From: Sperchopsis tessellata
Taxonomy: Eukaryota > Arthropoda > Insecta > Coleoptera > Hydrophilidae
Assembly: GCA_033557685.1 (NCBI GenBank)
Contig: JAWQRN010000059.1
Span: 1 to 43,861, forward strand
Length of the DNA stretch: 43,861 bases
Direction of reading: 5' to 3'
Shown here: piece after piece, positions 9,900-20,992 of the stretch
Numbering within the stretch: the first letter of the stretch is position 1
Layout of the letters: each line of letters starts with the position of its first letter
Translations under genes and position numbers: made by a program
The notes under the pieces: generated by a model
Told to the model about the DNA's origin: nothing
Database searches by the model: none
What the model saw: the letters and a program-made list of their open reading frames with translations, nothing else

Positions 9900-12540
9900 A
9901 TTATGTGTATTTTAAGTTAAATATACGATACAAAGCTTGGCCATAATGTCAAGGACCATTGTTCGCCCAATAAAAACAGTTCCACCTGGGGTTATGACCT
10001 AAAACCAATATCCGTTCACTCCTATTAATTCAGAGCAACTAATACACAATACTTGAGGAAATATTCAAGGTTAATGCTGCGGCTTTACATCAAAGACCTG
10101 CGAGCACGATAGTCCTCACGTTAGATCCCTGGACCTGTAGTGTTTCCTTCTGACGACGAAAAACCGTCAAGAATATCCGTATTTTCCACAATATAAACCC
10201 AAATACGGTTAGTTAAGTCATGCCTTAAAACCACTCTAAGCCACTAAATATTATTAAGTTACTTACAAGATTATATTTAACAAGGAAATGTATGTTATTT
10301 ATAAACAATAATTTAATTATACTGGGCCGGAAAAGTAAGAGCTCATAACTCTGTAAATTTTCAGATGAAGTTTACTCTAAAATATGCTCCTTCATCTAGC
10401 TCACATAGTTGCGTTCTATTAAGCGTTGACTCCATACTTTTTGAAACCATTAACATCAAACTGATTCAACAGTACCGAAAACATTTATCTACAAGATTGT
10501 GTTAAAAAATTAGTAATTAAGTTTTTTATTTTACTTTAGTTTAGTATTATAGTAATTAAGTGATTTAATTTAAGTTTTATTTATTATTTTTTTTATTAAT
10601 TCTCTAAAATGAAAAATGTGTGTGCCTCATTTTTTAAATATAAACTTAAAATACTTATAATTCCCTATCGATTAACAAAATAACTTTAATTAAACTTTAA
10701 TTAGACAGTCGTGTTATAATTTGTCCAAGAACGCATATATCTGAAAAAAATTGTTGAAGAATGTACATTTTACCATCTGACCAGAAACAGGCCAGTAATA
10801 AATATATGTAATCATATCAGAGGGTGTTTCAACATCGCAACCAACTCAATGGAAAAAAAACTAGTGTAAATTATGAATAATATAGTTTCCCTGGCCATCA
10901 GTGCAAGTGAAAATGGATATTTTCTTTCCAACACACATCTCAGCGCGAACTGTAACATTCAACAGATGCTTATCTCTCGTATCTGACTTACACAACATAC
11001 TGCATTTTTAAGAACTGAGCCAAATAACGTATTGTACGAAAGTTAAAATACATAGGTAATGCACTGCTTAAAGATAGTATTCCTCGAAACCCAACGTACG
11101 CAGCATTCATTCAAAGAACCCAATTCCAGTTGGAACACTAGATGCGGCAAAATTTTCAGGTATGTGAGCCTAATCTCTGGCGTCGGTGATTGGCCATAGC
11201 AGCGGAAATAGGCCGACGTTAAATAAACAAACAAACAAAAAAACATTTCTAAACGCCGAGTGTTCATTTAAATTAGGCCAACTCGTTGGGTTAGAGGGCG
11301 TTTACCACCCAGCAATTGTGTGCATATTATATATACCCGAAAAACGGCCCTGGATTTATATTTTCACTTACGAATACCTATTCGGTTTTACAGTAAAAAC
11401 TTTCAAGTAGGTATAGGCAACTACACTAACAGATATGTATTGTATGTGGTGTGCTATTTCTGATTGAGATTTTCAAGGTTTGTTGACAACAACAATGATC
11501 ATAATGGGAGCGCCTAATATCGATAACCCTGACAACCTTAACACTACCACTACTATAAGTTTAAAATATTATTAAAACGGCATTTTCCAAAATCTAATAT
11601 ATTTTTGTTGTTTATATTCCTACCACATATGTATTGACATATTCGTACTTCTTGTTTCTTATAAATAATTATAGTAATTATAACACCAAAACAAATAATA
11701 TACAATTTGGTATTCTACATTCGTATTTTATTTTATATCGCTAAGACATTAACCTTAAGCCTCCAACTAAAAGTGAAACATCTACATAAACCATGCTTAA
11801 AATTTATACTTCTTTGGTTTTCGAATCTTTGAACATTTCTATATATTTTCTATATTACATTTTAAACGCGCGCGAAAACATCAATTGTCTATTAAACGAC
11901 ACATGACTTCACTAAGTGTAGAATTCACAAATGTCAGGATCTCAAAAACAAAGTTACATTTTTTTTCTTATATTCAAATTAAAAATAATTTTAATTTAAA
12001 TATAATAATTTATTTCTACATCAAATGCTACATGAAATGTTACATTACCGGCATACTACATGAAAAGAAATTGCAAAAAGTGTAACGCAAGTACAAATTT
12101 AAATAGAATAAATTAAAGAATTAATAAAAATAATCACATTAATTGTTTAATTACAAATATAAAGAATTTATTCTAATTAATAATATATAGTATAATAATA
12201 AGGTATTTACAGAAATTAACAATATATAGATCGAATGTTTGAAGTGGACTATAAGGAAGCTCTCTTCATAGTATCGTCTTTTATACCAAGCAGCAGCTCC
12301 ATAAAGGCTGTGAAAACTTCATAAACGCATTGTCTCCACGCCCTCGTGATAGAATCTATGAGATTGGACATCAAAACAATTTGCCCATTAACTTTCAAAA
12401 TGAGTGACCTATAAAAAAGATCACTGAAATAGGGACAACATACTACGTGTTAGTATATTGTTAGTAGATTATTTTATACCCGGGGAAAAATAGTTCTCGT
12501 GTGAGAAAAACTATTCTCCGATTATAGGTCTATTAGTTTC
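9900..12540. other. Intergenic, nothing recognised
   Basis: AT-rich sequence with homopolymer runs. The reading frames here (up to 74 codons) show no family motif. No RNA gene or repeat pair was recognised. A small hairpin, AATAGTT...AACTATT, lies near 12489-12515, next to the hAT 3' end. Confidence 0.5.
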
Positions 12541-12548
12541 CTTTAAAG

Positions 12549-14594
12549 CAGGGCCGTGGCCCTTGCAAGCTTTTAAGCGGAAGGGCCACTTGCAAGTTTT
12601 GGAACATCATCACGGGCCGCACTACTTTCTATCAATGATTATGGTGTTCCCTATGTGTGCTGGGTCCAGAGATATTTTGAAAAATTAAACACAAATAATC
12701 TTGAGATTTGTAGTTTTATTATAAAAAATTCTTTGGTAGATAAATTGCACAAAATCGTCATTGTTAAACGCTTGTGTATAAAAATAAATATAATAATTAT
12801 CATTTAAAAAAAAACACACTATTTATAGCATAAAAATTGCACAGAAATAAATATTTGTACTTGAAATAATTATGAAATGAGTTTTTAAGAAAACATATAA
12901 ACAATTTTTTAAATGTTACTTCTGACATTGGTGTTTGTTCGCAATTTAAGGCACATTCAGGCGGACATTTGTTGACGTTAAAATAAGCGAATGTTTAAGA
13001 TGATCATCCGTCGAGTTACTTCTGTGTTTCGTCTTTGGCAATTTCATCTAAGAAAAGATTGTTCAAATGTATATGTACTCGCAAACAATGATAATATACG
13101 TCACACATGTTGCAATATATGAGGGTACTTAGTTTGACAAAAGTATTTTTTGTAAAATTCTAGAATGGCATCTTTAAGATTTGAATTTGACTGCAGATCT
13201 ATCATTTTAATTTGCAATTCTTCGGGTATTGTTTCTATTTCAATTTCAAATGAGTAATCTTTCCTTGAATTCTGAACACAAGTTTTCTATTATATCCGCA
13301 TATTTTTATGACACATAACAACTCTGACTAGTAAATAAGAAAAATTTACTACATTATTTCTTTCTAGCTGCTTTCTCCAAAAGGAAAGTTTTGTCATGAA
13401 TGTTTTAATATTCGCCAAAAACTCGTTGATTATCATATATTTTCCTTGCATTTTTATATTAAGATCTGTTAAGTGTGAAATCAGATCTACTAGAAATGCA
13501 AGATCTCCTACCCAACAATTGTCATCGAACTGTGGTACGTGTTTGCCTTTTAATCTAAGAGAAACTTCACTTCTGGCAAGATATTCAATGACATTTTTAG
13601 TACTTTGGCTCTGCCAACTATATTACTACAGAAAAGTAAATTACATCGCCATATTCTGCGGCCATGTCTGCTTAAAAAATCCTTAAATTCTCGATGATTA
13701 AGTACCTTTTGATATACTAAAATTAACAGTTGAAATTACTATCTGCTAACATTTTTAAACTGAATATTTTTCGTACATAAATTTTCAATATGAAGGACGC
13801 AGTGACATAAATAATTCCCTAAAAAAATCAGTTTTCAATTTCCTAGTCAGAAGAGTAGTTAATCCGCTGCGATTTCCTCTCATAGAAGGAGCTCCGTCAT
13901 TTGCGGTACCACAGAGTTTTTAAATTGAAATGTTTTTCTTTTCTAAAGCAGTTTCTAAATCAGAATAGGGATCATCAGCTGGTGTAGTTCCTTTCATACT
14001 TACTAAATCTAGTAATTCTTCAATAATATTTAGTTTTATATCAGATATAACGGTGGATGCATCAAGGCAAAGAGAATAGCTTACAAAGTTATGAGCTATA
14101 TCTGTAAGAGTCAGCACTACGTTTTCTGTCATGTCATCAATTTCTCTTGCCACAGTAAATCTGGATAAACTAATATTAAAGAAAATCTTTTTCTGTTCGG
14201 GGCAAATGACGTTCACGGCCGTTTCAATACAATATTTTATTAATATACCTTTGGAGAACGTTTTCATATGTTTAGCTACAATATCGCAAATTTCATAACT
14301 GTCTATTGTCTTCTTTTGTTCTGTATACGTATTTTTGAATAAGCTTTGCTGTCCTGTTAAGTTCTCTTTCAATTTTATCATTTTTTCTCTTCTTATCTCA
14401 CCTGTTAATTTGTTATATTTCTCTGAATGTTTTAACATGTAATGACGCTTAATGCTATATATTTTAAGAACTGCATTGATTTACAAACAAATTAAACATA
14501 TAGGCTTGCTTCTATATAAACCAATAAAATAATTATTTGTCCATGAATCATTGAATTCTCGATTTTCGTCTATTTTTCTTTTCTTATCAGCCAT
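12549..14594 (-). mobile_element. hAT DNA transposon, degraded (GTF2IRD2/ZBED-type transposase)
   Basis: The minus-strand coding remnant begins with an ATG at 14594-14592 (MADKKRKIDENREFND). A BED-like finger follows: CLIC plus RHYMLKH, interrupted by a TAA. The best-kept part, at 14438-13920, has HSEKYNKLTGEIRREKMIKL, ICPEQKKIFFNISLS and SYSLCLDASTVISD, the last matching the family DEST block. Downstream are APSMRGNRSGL, then LVDLISHLTDLNIKMQGK, and near 13150-13000 the C-terminal dimerisation region (KYPHILQHV, SLFASTYTFEQ, DDHLKHSLIL). The 3' end at 12549 starts CAGGGCC, typical of hAT termini, after CTTTAAAG, which fits the hAT 8-bp target consensus nTnnnnAn. The matching 5' terminus was not found. 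Multiple stops make it inactive. Confidence 0.85.
12556..12589. repeat. Subterminal hairpin at hAT 3' end
   Basis: GTGGCCCTT at 12556-12564 is the reverse complement of AAGGGCCAC at 12581-12589, a 9-bp stem with a 16-base loop, immediately inside the CAGGGCC terminus. Short inverted subterminal repeats are common transposase-binding features in hAT elements. That role is inferred here. Confidence 0.6.
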
Positions 14595-14923
14595 TTCAAT
14601 CTAATACTAAGTTAAAACCGTTATTAGAAATTAGATTTTATTGAAAATAATAAATCCCATCAAAAATCGTTGTAGCCCTCAAATTATAAATCACTTGATA
14701 TTTACAAAGCTGAAAGAAATTTTTGCTTAATAAACTTAATTAACTGGATGATTCTGATCTAATGAGGTAACTACACCGAACTCCATAATGCACGAATATT
14801 GATGTGTTGATAACGGTACGATGACTAGACGAGGGACGGGAGATTACCAACGTGTGCATTGGATACAAAAACATATATACAAGATATAGAATATACAGAA
14901 AATATACACAAGAAACATAATAT

Positions 14924-15817
14924 ATGACATATATTATGAGCAATACATTAAAAAAATTCCGGAAGATTGTTCTTGGTCGCATGTACAAGAAACTAGAGGC
15001 GGATATTGGTAGCTCACAATTTGGATTCCATAGTAATTTGGGCACAAGAGAAAAATTATTTGCCATGAATGTCATAATCCAACGATGTCTTGACATGGCC
15101 GTAGACCTATACATCAGCTTTATCGACAACGAGAAAGACTTTGATAAGGTTACACACGATCGACTAATGGAGATAGCCCAACAAAAAGGTCTTCATTACA
15201 GTGATATTAGGAAAATAAAATACTTGAATCAGGAGCCTTAATAGAAATTCATCAGGACAGGGCTGCATATTGTCACCAGCCCTCTACATATGTATTCAGA
15301 GTGCATATTTAAGGAAGGCACTTGTGAAGACTCTTCGGGGATAGTCATAAATGGACAACGGATACGCAGACGATACGGTTATAATAGCAACAAACTTTCA
15401 CGATCTTCAGGAAATGCTGCAAAACATAAATACTGTTAGCCAAGCTTACGGACTAAAAATGAACTTAAGGAAAATTATGGTGGTTAATAAATACCTAACA
15501 ATAATATCCCAGCCATGTCAGTAAGCAATACCATAATCGAGAGAGTAAGAAACTATCAGTATTTGGGTACACGATTCGAAGACAACAACGATCAGACCTC
15601 TAAGGTAAATAAACATATCGAAATAGCAAGAGCAACCTCTATTAAAATGAAGAAACTTTTCGTTAATAGAAACTTCAACATAACCCTGCCAGTCCGAATG
15701 GTGCACTGTTATGTTTTGTCAACATTGTTCCATGTAGTGAACTTTGAAGAAAAATAACATAAAGAGGCTAAAGTCATTTGAGATGAGGGTTTGCCGACGC
15801 ATTTTATATATTTTTAC
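14924..15817 (+). mobile_element. LINE fragment, RT palm to C-terminal region, plus strand
   Basis: Frames in order: KFRKIVLGRMYKKLE and SSQFGFHSNLGTREKLFA (fingers/palm), LYISFIDNEKDFDKVTHD (motif A, normally DxxKAFD, here DNEKDFD), CILSPALYICI, then GYADDTVIIATNFHDLQ at about 15365 (motif C, intact YADD), GLKMNLRK, and RVRNYQYLGTRFEDNND with the post-RT thumb region. The remnant ends with KRLKSFEMRVCRRIL at about 15817. There are several frameshifts. This resembles the abundant insect endonuclease-RT type LINEs. The clade is uncertain. Confidence 0.85.
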
Positions 15818-15819
15818 CT

Positions 15820-16480
15820 TGCTGTTGTAGGTCTATATTATATTTCTAAGATATCCTGATATTGCTGTAGCTCTGCTAGTCTATCTTATAATGTCTTATG
15901 TTATATAGGTGAACACCTAGATATTTGATTATGATATTGTCTATTTCCAGTTTGCATCTTGTTGGATCCTTTGAGAATGCCTATCTTTTGGTTTATTTTT
16001 TATTGGAGATCTTCAAGTTGCACTTTTTTTGCTGCAAGATGAAATCTGTGTACTAATATTTGTAGATCGTTTTCTGTTTCGGCATTGAGTGCATCATCGT
16101 CTGTATAGCATACCATGTTGATGATTATGTTCTCCGTTCTGTATCCGATCTTTAAGGATTTCACATTCTCCATTATTTATTCCACTATGACAGTAAACAG
16201 AAAAGGACTTAGGCTGACTCCCTGTTGTATTCTACCAGGTCTCGGGATTTCATAAGTTATTTCGTTATTCAGTCATATTTTTATCCTGTTGTTGTCGTTA
16301 GTTTCGGGTATAATTCACATAATTGGGGTTGGTGTCCTGTTCTTTTTGAGGGTATTTATTACATTTTATAGAAAGCTTTAGTGAAGTCAATGAAGCATGT
16401 ATACGCTGTTTTATTGAACTCGGAAGCTTTGTATTTTAGTTGTCGCATTATGAATATGGCGTCCGTTGTTGACCTATTTC
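15820..16480 (-). mobile_element. LINE reverse transcriptase fragment, minus strand
   Basis: Minus-strand reading gives YTCFIDFTKAFYKM (motif A) near 16410, RIQQGVSLSPFLFTVIVE (motif B) near 16220, and VCYTDDDALNAETENDLQ near 16110-16070 (motif C, with YTDD instead of YADD). An LQILVHRFHLAAKK continuation and GILKGSNKMQ follow. Stops are present. It abuts the plus-strand LINE at about 15820 in the opposite orientation, so one inserted next to or into the other. Confidence 0.8.
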
Positions 16481-16509
16481 AATAACAAATTTGCAGACTT
16501 TGGTGCATC

Positions 16510-17200
16510 TTTAGTCAGTAAGCCTTCCGTTTAATACTGCAGATAATATTGAGAATATTGACGCTATTCTTCTCCTACGACACCTAGCGAAGTTTATAAC
16601 ATAATTATGCAGTAAAAATCTAAATTCAGCACAGGTGCAGATGGCATACCATATTTTTATTAAAAAGGGTGGCTTTAGGTGTGTTAATCCTGTCATATGA
16701 TAAATGAATCGTTGAAATCGGGTAGGTATCCAAGCAACCTTAAATTTAGATTGATTAGGCCAATTTTTAAAAAGAGTAATCGTGGCGATGTTGCTAATTA
16801 CAGGCCCATATCTTTACTCTGTTATTTCAAAAGTCTTCGAGATCACTTCCTATAAACGAATTTTGAGTGTTTCTCCATTTTTAGTCCTAATAGCATGGTT
16901 TATTGAAAGACAGACGTGTGGAGACTACCATTTTTGATTTTTCAAAGCATATTATACATGCAATGGAAATAAACCAGCTGTCTACTGGCATTTTTATTGA
17001 TCTATCTCATGCCTTTGAATGCATAGACCACGGTCTTCTACTGGCCGCACTTGGTCAGTACGGCCTAAGGGGCTGTGCTCTGGAGTGGGTATTATATTTT
17101 ATGATTGGATGTAAACAACAAGTCGTTATTTACTAATGCGTTTCCTTGGGAAAACTTGTGAGTTCCCCAGGGCAGTACGTTAGGGCCGCTGCTGTTTTTT
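16510..17200 (+). mobile_element. LINE (jockey-like) reverse transcriptase fragment, plus strand
   Basis: STGADGIPYHIFIK, then RPIFKKSN-like and YRPISLL-like pieces with stops, precede the frame at 16903-17133. That frame contains STGIFIDLSHAFECIDHGLL (motif A, normally DLSKAFDCVDH), QYGLRGCALEWV and GCKQQVVIY. At 17150-17195, out of frame, is a VPQGS-x-LGPLLF-like motif B. The RT is cut there by the truncated gypsy LTR. Dead copy. Confidence 0.8.
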
Positions 17201-17329
17201 AATCCTTTACATTCTTTTTATTATTTTTGCTTACATTTACATTTTAATACTAAATATAGTTTCTTAATGAAGTGGAAGTTTTCTGTTTTTATTACAAGAA
17301 CCTTTATTTAAAAAACTCGACACGTTACA
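17200..17329 (+). mobile_element. 5' LTR of gypsy-type element, truncated on its 5' side
   Basis: This matches the last part of the 3' LTR (21379-21494) in direct orientation with few differences. Shared blocks include TTTTTATTATTTTTGCTTAC, ATGAAGTGGAAGTTTTCT and TTACAAGAACCTTTA. It ends TTACA directly before the primer-binding site. About 90 bp of the LTR start are missing, replaced by the jockey-like LINE. Confidence 0.8.
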
Positions 17330-17330
17330 T

Positions 17331-17348
17331 TGGCGCTCAACTCGTGGA
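17331..17348 (+). promoter_or_regulatory. Primer-binding site of LTR retrotransposon
   Basis: TGGCGCTCAACTCGTGGA begins one base after the LTR end. It matches the form of LTR-retrotransposon tRNA primer-binding sites, which start TGG. The particular tRNA cannot be assigned by eye. Confidence 0.7.
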
Positions 17349-17532
17349 AAATAAAATTAAAATTTTGTGTTAACTGTGTAAGAAGAAACTGTGCTCTGCT
17401 CCTATTTTGCTGAAGTCGCCGTACCAGACCGACATCGCGGAAAATCGTCGTACGTAAAACAATTTTAACTCAACTCTATTACCATCAGTCAAGATTCCAT
17501 ACTATCTACGTAGTAGTAAACAACCAGAAAAC

Positions 17533-18465
17533 ATGCCAGACACACCTGAGGTTAATGCACCTCCAGCAGATCCTGGAAGCAATCACAGCCTCAATGCAAA
17601 TCAGAGCTGCAGCTCCACCCATGGTACAACCAGAATTTGGAAACCTTATAGGATGTATACCACGCTTTTTAGGTGAAAAATGTAGTAATGTTTATATAGA
17701 TTGTACATGCACATCTGTCTCTAATGCCCTCAAAGGGTTACCCATGTTGCTCGATGGATTTGCTTCTATTTGGCGGCAAGATGTCAAACCCACAGTTGAC
17801 ACATGGCAAGATGTAATCAGATTGTTACAATGCACATTTGGTCCCAAGAAACACCTTATAAAGTGTACCAAGAACTTTTTGCAGTAAAACAAGATAATAT
17901 TACACCTGCTGATGCATTCATTTGCAAGGCACGTGCATTATTAGCAGAACTACCTGTATGAAAGTTGCAGATTAGCAATCAGATATGGTCTATGGATTAT
18001 TATCCAACAGAATACGTGAAAAAATTCCCCGAGACATTGTCCATTCCTTTGAGAAACTTTTAGATCGCTGCAGATTAGCTGAAGGAACATTTGCAGATAG
18101 AATCTATGATCAAAAGCCCAAGGAGAATTTCAAGAAGATAAAGTGCTCTTACTGCAATTTTAATGGGCACAAAAAAGAAGAATGCAGAAAATATGTGCAA
18201 AACCAACACCTAAACCTGAAACAAAACCTACTTTCTCTTGCTACGGATGTGGAAAAAAGGGTCACATTCGATCAAATTGTCCCAACTGCAAAATAACTAC
18301 AGCAACTTCATCATTTGATTTCAGATCATTGTATACTGCAGAAAAAATTTCTTTTAAACCTCTTGCACATCCTGTGCTCAATATTAAAATTTTGGATGCA
18401 AATGGCACTGGCCACATAGATTCCAGGGCAAAGCAAAGTGTTCCTGGAAAAAACTTCTATACACT
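17533..18465 (+). pseudogene. Gypsy-type Gag with two CCHC knuckles, leading into protease; frameshifted
   Basis: An ATG at 17533-17535 opens a frame (MPDTPEVNAPPADPG) that must shift once to join the Gag body at 17555-17884: FGNLIGCIPRFLGE, LKGLPMLLDGFASIW and VIRLLQCTFGPKK, typical retrotransposon Gag helices. After a stop and shift comes MVYGLLSNRIREKIPRD (17985 on). Two zinc knuckles then lie in different frames: CSYCNFNGHKKEEC and CYGCGKKGHIRSNC, both C-x2-C-x4-H-x4-C. The second frame continues into a protease-like block, IDSRAKQSV, where the expected catalytic D-S/T-G has become D-S-R. Gag would package RNA and the protease would cut the polyprotein. The copy is inactive. Confidence 0.85.
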
Positions 18466-19950
18466 TCTAGAAGATGGAATTCCTATGAGACCTGCTGTGT
18501 CATATACCAACTCTTATGCACACAAGATGGCTATTTACTTTGCCTCTGCCCTTGGTGTGAAAAACATCATTGAATTCTCCCACAAACTTACTTCCACTTC
18601 TTTCATGGTCGACGAAAATCTTCTTATGGTATTTTTCGACGTTAGCAATCTAACTACTTCAGTTCCAGTTCCCGATTGTTTAAGTATTATTTCTGAACTC
18701 CTTACAGTCTGATGCTTCCAATGAGGAAGCATCATGCATTATGGATTTTTTACATATTACTTTGAGACAAAATTTCTTCAAATTTAATAGCAATTTCTAT
18801 GAACAACCGAAAGGTTTGTCTTTGGGATGTAATCTGAGTCCTTTGCTTGCTGAAATCTTCATGAATCGTACGGATGAACACGGTTTTAGCTTAAGTGACT
18901 CTCATATCAAGTCCGTTAGATTCTGGTCTAGATATGTTGATGATATATTCTGTATCATTGCAGGTAATTTCTATAACATAGAAGGGGTCCTCTCTATCAA
19001 TTCCCTTCATCCGAACTTGACATTTACTCATGAGATGGAGCGGAACAATAGTCTAGATTTCCTTTACCTTACTGTTATTAAAACCTATGGCAGTTTCTTT
19101 CAGTTTCAAGTATTTCGAAAAAAGACCCATACCAACTATTATATACCAAACACTTGCAATCATTCAATGAGTCATACCAAGAAACTGAAAAAGATCTTCC
19201 ATACTCGTTGTTACCCAATTACAGAACCTTCCTCTAAGATATGTCACCATCCCGTTTTCCGGCAGCCTTTCCTACAACATCTCCAAATTATTACAATCCC
19301 TGTCCGATTACATCATCATCAGTTATCGTTCCACCAGTTCCCTTCACAGCATACTGGTCAGAAACAAGTATCTGATAGACCCCAAAACCAGTAGTGGGGT
19401 ATATAAGCTCATCTGTGAATGTAGAGCTAACTATATTGGTCAGACTGGTCGGTCATTCCACACTAGATATAAGGAGCACATTCGGTGCATCCAGATAATA
19501 CCGACAGATCCAGTTTTGCCAGCCATGTTGTTTCCTGCTATCACAATCCTGATCCCAAAAATCTGTTCATCTTACATCTGCTCCCTAAAGGCCATAAACT
19601 CAATATCACGGAGAATCTGGAGATATACCTTAGCCTCCAAAACAATCCTAACCACAATCTTAACGAGTCACAAAACCTTTCATTTAATCCTATGTTTCAT
19701 TCACTTTCTACAAGTTCCATCCCTCATCCTAATTTTGGTACTATTGAACATTAGCTTATCCTCTACTGCAGTGTTCACTTTGCCCAGAACACATGTTCAG
19801 ATATTTGTTTTGTATTATTTAATTTGTTTGACTTCTGTTATAATGCAATACATGTTTGTAGCTTGATGATGACCTGAATGGTCAAAACTGGTCCGTAAAA
19901 AAATATTAAAAATTTTGTGGAAGGACAACATCCTGCTTTTTATTTAATGA
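18466..19950 (+). mobile_element. Penelope-like element (RT plus GIY-YIG), inserted in the gypsy element
   Basis: The PLE reading starts at about 18470 with GIPMRPAVSYTNSYAHK. LLMVFFDVSNLTTSVPVPD follows (RT motif A, here FDVSNLTTSVP). A one-base frameshift lies near 18700. The next frame (18741-19394) has NFYEQPKGLSLGCNLSPLLA (motif B), SRYVDDIFCII (motif C, YVDD), NNSLDFLYLTV and FRKKTHTNYY. Near 19391-19480 is the GIY-YIG nuclease start: GVYKLICECRANYIGQTGR. After another shift (19485-19751), ASHVVSCYHN, LLPKGHKLNITENLEIYLSL marks the C-terminus. Its order matches Neptune/Poseidon-type PLEs. Only the 3' two-thirds is present, and frameshifts make it inactive. It takes the place of the gypsy RT and RNase H. 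Confidence 0.9.
19862..19896 (+). ncRNA. Hammerhead-like hairpin motif downstream of PLE
   Basis: CTTGATGATGACC-TGAAT-GGTC-AAAACTGGTC lies about 105 bp after the PLE stop. UUGAUGA resembles the hammerhead CUGAUGA core, GACC/GGUC (19871-19874, 19880-19883) forms the stem, and AAAA sits where GAAA is expected. Compared with a canonical hammerhead there is one extra U before the stem, and C3 and G12 are changed, so cleavage is not predicted. Hammerhead ribozymes are known in PLEs, and the same layout occurs at 31164-31203 and 33201-33240. Confidence 0.45.
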
Positions 19951-19959
19951 TAACAAAAG

Positions 19960-20127
19960 TTTGATGTCTGCACTGTCACCATAGATCTTCCTAGCCGGTC
20001 AGCAGCAGAAATCAGAAGTGAGCAATTAAAGGATGCCGACTTGCAGGAAATTGTGAAGAGCTTCGAAGATAAGAGGAGTGAAGATTTCAAAAAGTGGACG
20101 GAACGGGGCTACAAAATGACCAATGGT
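19960..20127 (+). pseudogene. Gypsy pol fragment, region before integrase H2C2 finger
   Basis: The frame reads VTIDLPSRSAAEIRSEQLKD, DADLQEIVKSFEDK and KKWTERGYKMTNG, matching the segment just upstream of the integrase zinc finger in insect gypsy-type polyproteins. The frame continues at 20993 after a 0.86-kb insertion. The RT and RNase H that should precede it are missing, and the PLE sits there instead. Confidence 0.75.
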
Positions 20128-20128
20128 T

Positions 20129-20318
20129 GAAGCCTAATTTCTTCCTCAGAAGTAACTAGTTTCTCAAGCCCTTTTGCTAGTGAATTTAATTCAGCTGCTA
20201 GCTCATTTAACTGCGGAGGCAAAGTCGTAAGTTTACCAAACATATGATACATGATGAAATTCACAAAAGCACACCTACCTTAAGCAACTCTTTATTGGAG
20301 TCAGTCTGAGAATGAAGT
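20129..20318 (-). pseudogene. Exon-like fragment of unknown gene, minus strand
   Basis: Minus-strand sequence from 20210 down to about 20130 encodes LNELAAELNSLAKGLEKL then VTSEEEIRLQP, with clear protein character. It is preceded by a good acceptor (TTTGCCTCCGCAG at 20211-20223). Upstream lies another short open piece ending SNKELLK at 20279, followed by a GTAGGT donor. This would make a 68-nt intron (20211-20278) that keeps the frame (phase 0). Alternatively, the frame can be read through the intron as FVNFIMYHMFGKLTTLPPQ. I do not recognise the protein. It may be a host exon carried into the element. Confidence 0.35.
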
Positions 20319-20839
20319 CTTCAAACAAAAAATATTTATAAATATAGTTCTTGGGAGCAGTTGACACTAATAGCTTCGTCTTAGTCGATCTTTACTATAA
20401 TTAATTCATCCTAACTGAAATTTGGTATAAACTATTAAAAAAAAAACAAGCATACTAATTTAAATTACTTTGTATATATATATATATTAAATTTTAATGG
20501 TAGCGTTTTATTAGTTACCTTTGTTTAAAAAAAATTTTCAACAAAAAGACATTATTTAATCAACTGAAATTATATATTAATCGACACTATATAACATACC
20601 TTGTCTATATTATATTAATAAATTTAACTAAAAAACTACATCTGTATTTTATCCAATCTTATAATAATTTATATAAAAAAATTACAGACTTACGTTTTGT
20701 TTTTCTTTATTGCTCTTAAGTTTTATTTATTCCGAATTTCGGTGCACAATTATTTAATGTTGATTTGTACCGTGATGCTATTATTTTATATTCTTGGTTT
20801 TTGTTCGTTTTATTGAATTCACTTTTTATTTTTATATAG

Positions 20840-20925
20840 AAATATCGACCGTTTCAGTTCAAGGTTTGATCAAGAAGGCCGTTGCCGTCAATCCATTTTA
20901 CGGAAATGTAAAATTTTCTCCTTCC
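20840..20925 (+). other. Possible coding fragment, plus strand, unknown
   Basis: After an acceptor-like TTTTTATATAG, the plus frame reads EISTVSVQGLIKKAVAVNP then FYGNVKFSPSFG. It looks protein-like but is short and ends in stops. It lies within the 0.86-kb insert. No family was recognised. Confidence 0.2.
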
Positions 20926-20992
20926 TTTGGTTGTTCATCCAGCTGTTGGATTATACCTGTTCTATAGGCAACCGAACTCACATGTTACATGG

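Larger units (their letters stand above)
20128..20988. mobile_element. 0.86-kb insertion in gypsy integrase with 5-bp flanking repeat
   Basis: The gypsy frame stops being gypsy-like at 20127 and resumes exactly after 20993. ATGGT is present at both borders (20123-20127 and 20989-20993), and removing one copy plus the intervening DNA restores the frame. No terminal inverted repeats and no TG...CA ends are apparent, so it is not a normal solo LTR. The interior is AT-rich and has exon-like stretches on both strands (see 20129-20318 and 20840-20925). Its nature is unknown. Confidence 0.65.

Noticed and set aside
13396..13686. 96-codon plus-strand ORF
   Set aside because: It is the antisense shadow of the hAT transposase coding remnant on the minus strand.
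17193..17205. TGTTTTTTAATCC as the true start of the 5' LTR
   Set aside because: The 3' copy shows the real start is TGTAACA after the polypurine tract at 21287. The apparent TG at 17193 is a chance similarity at the truncation point.
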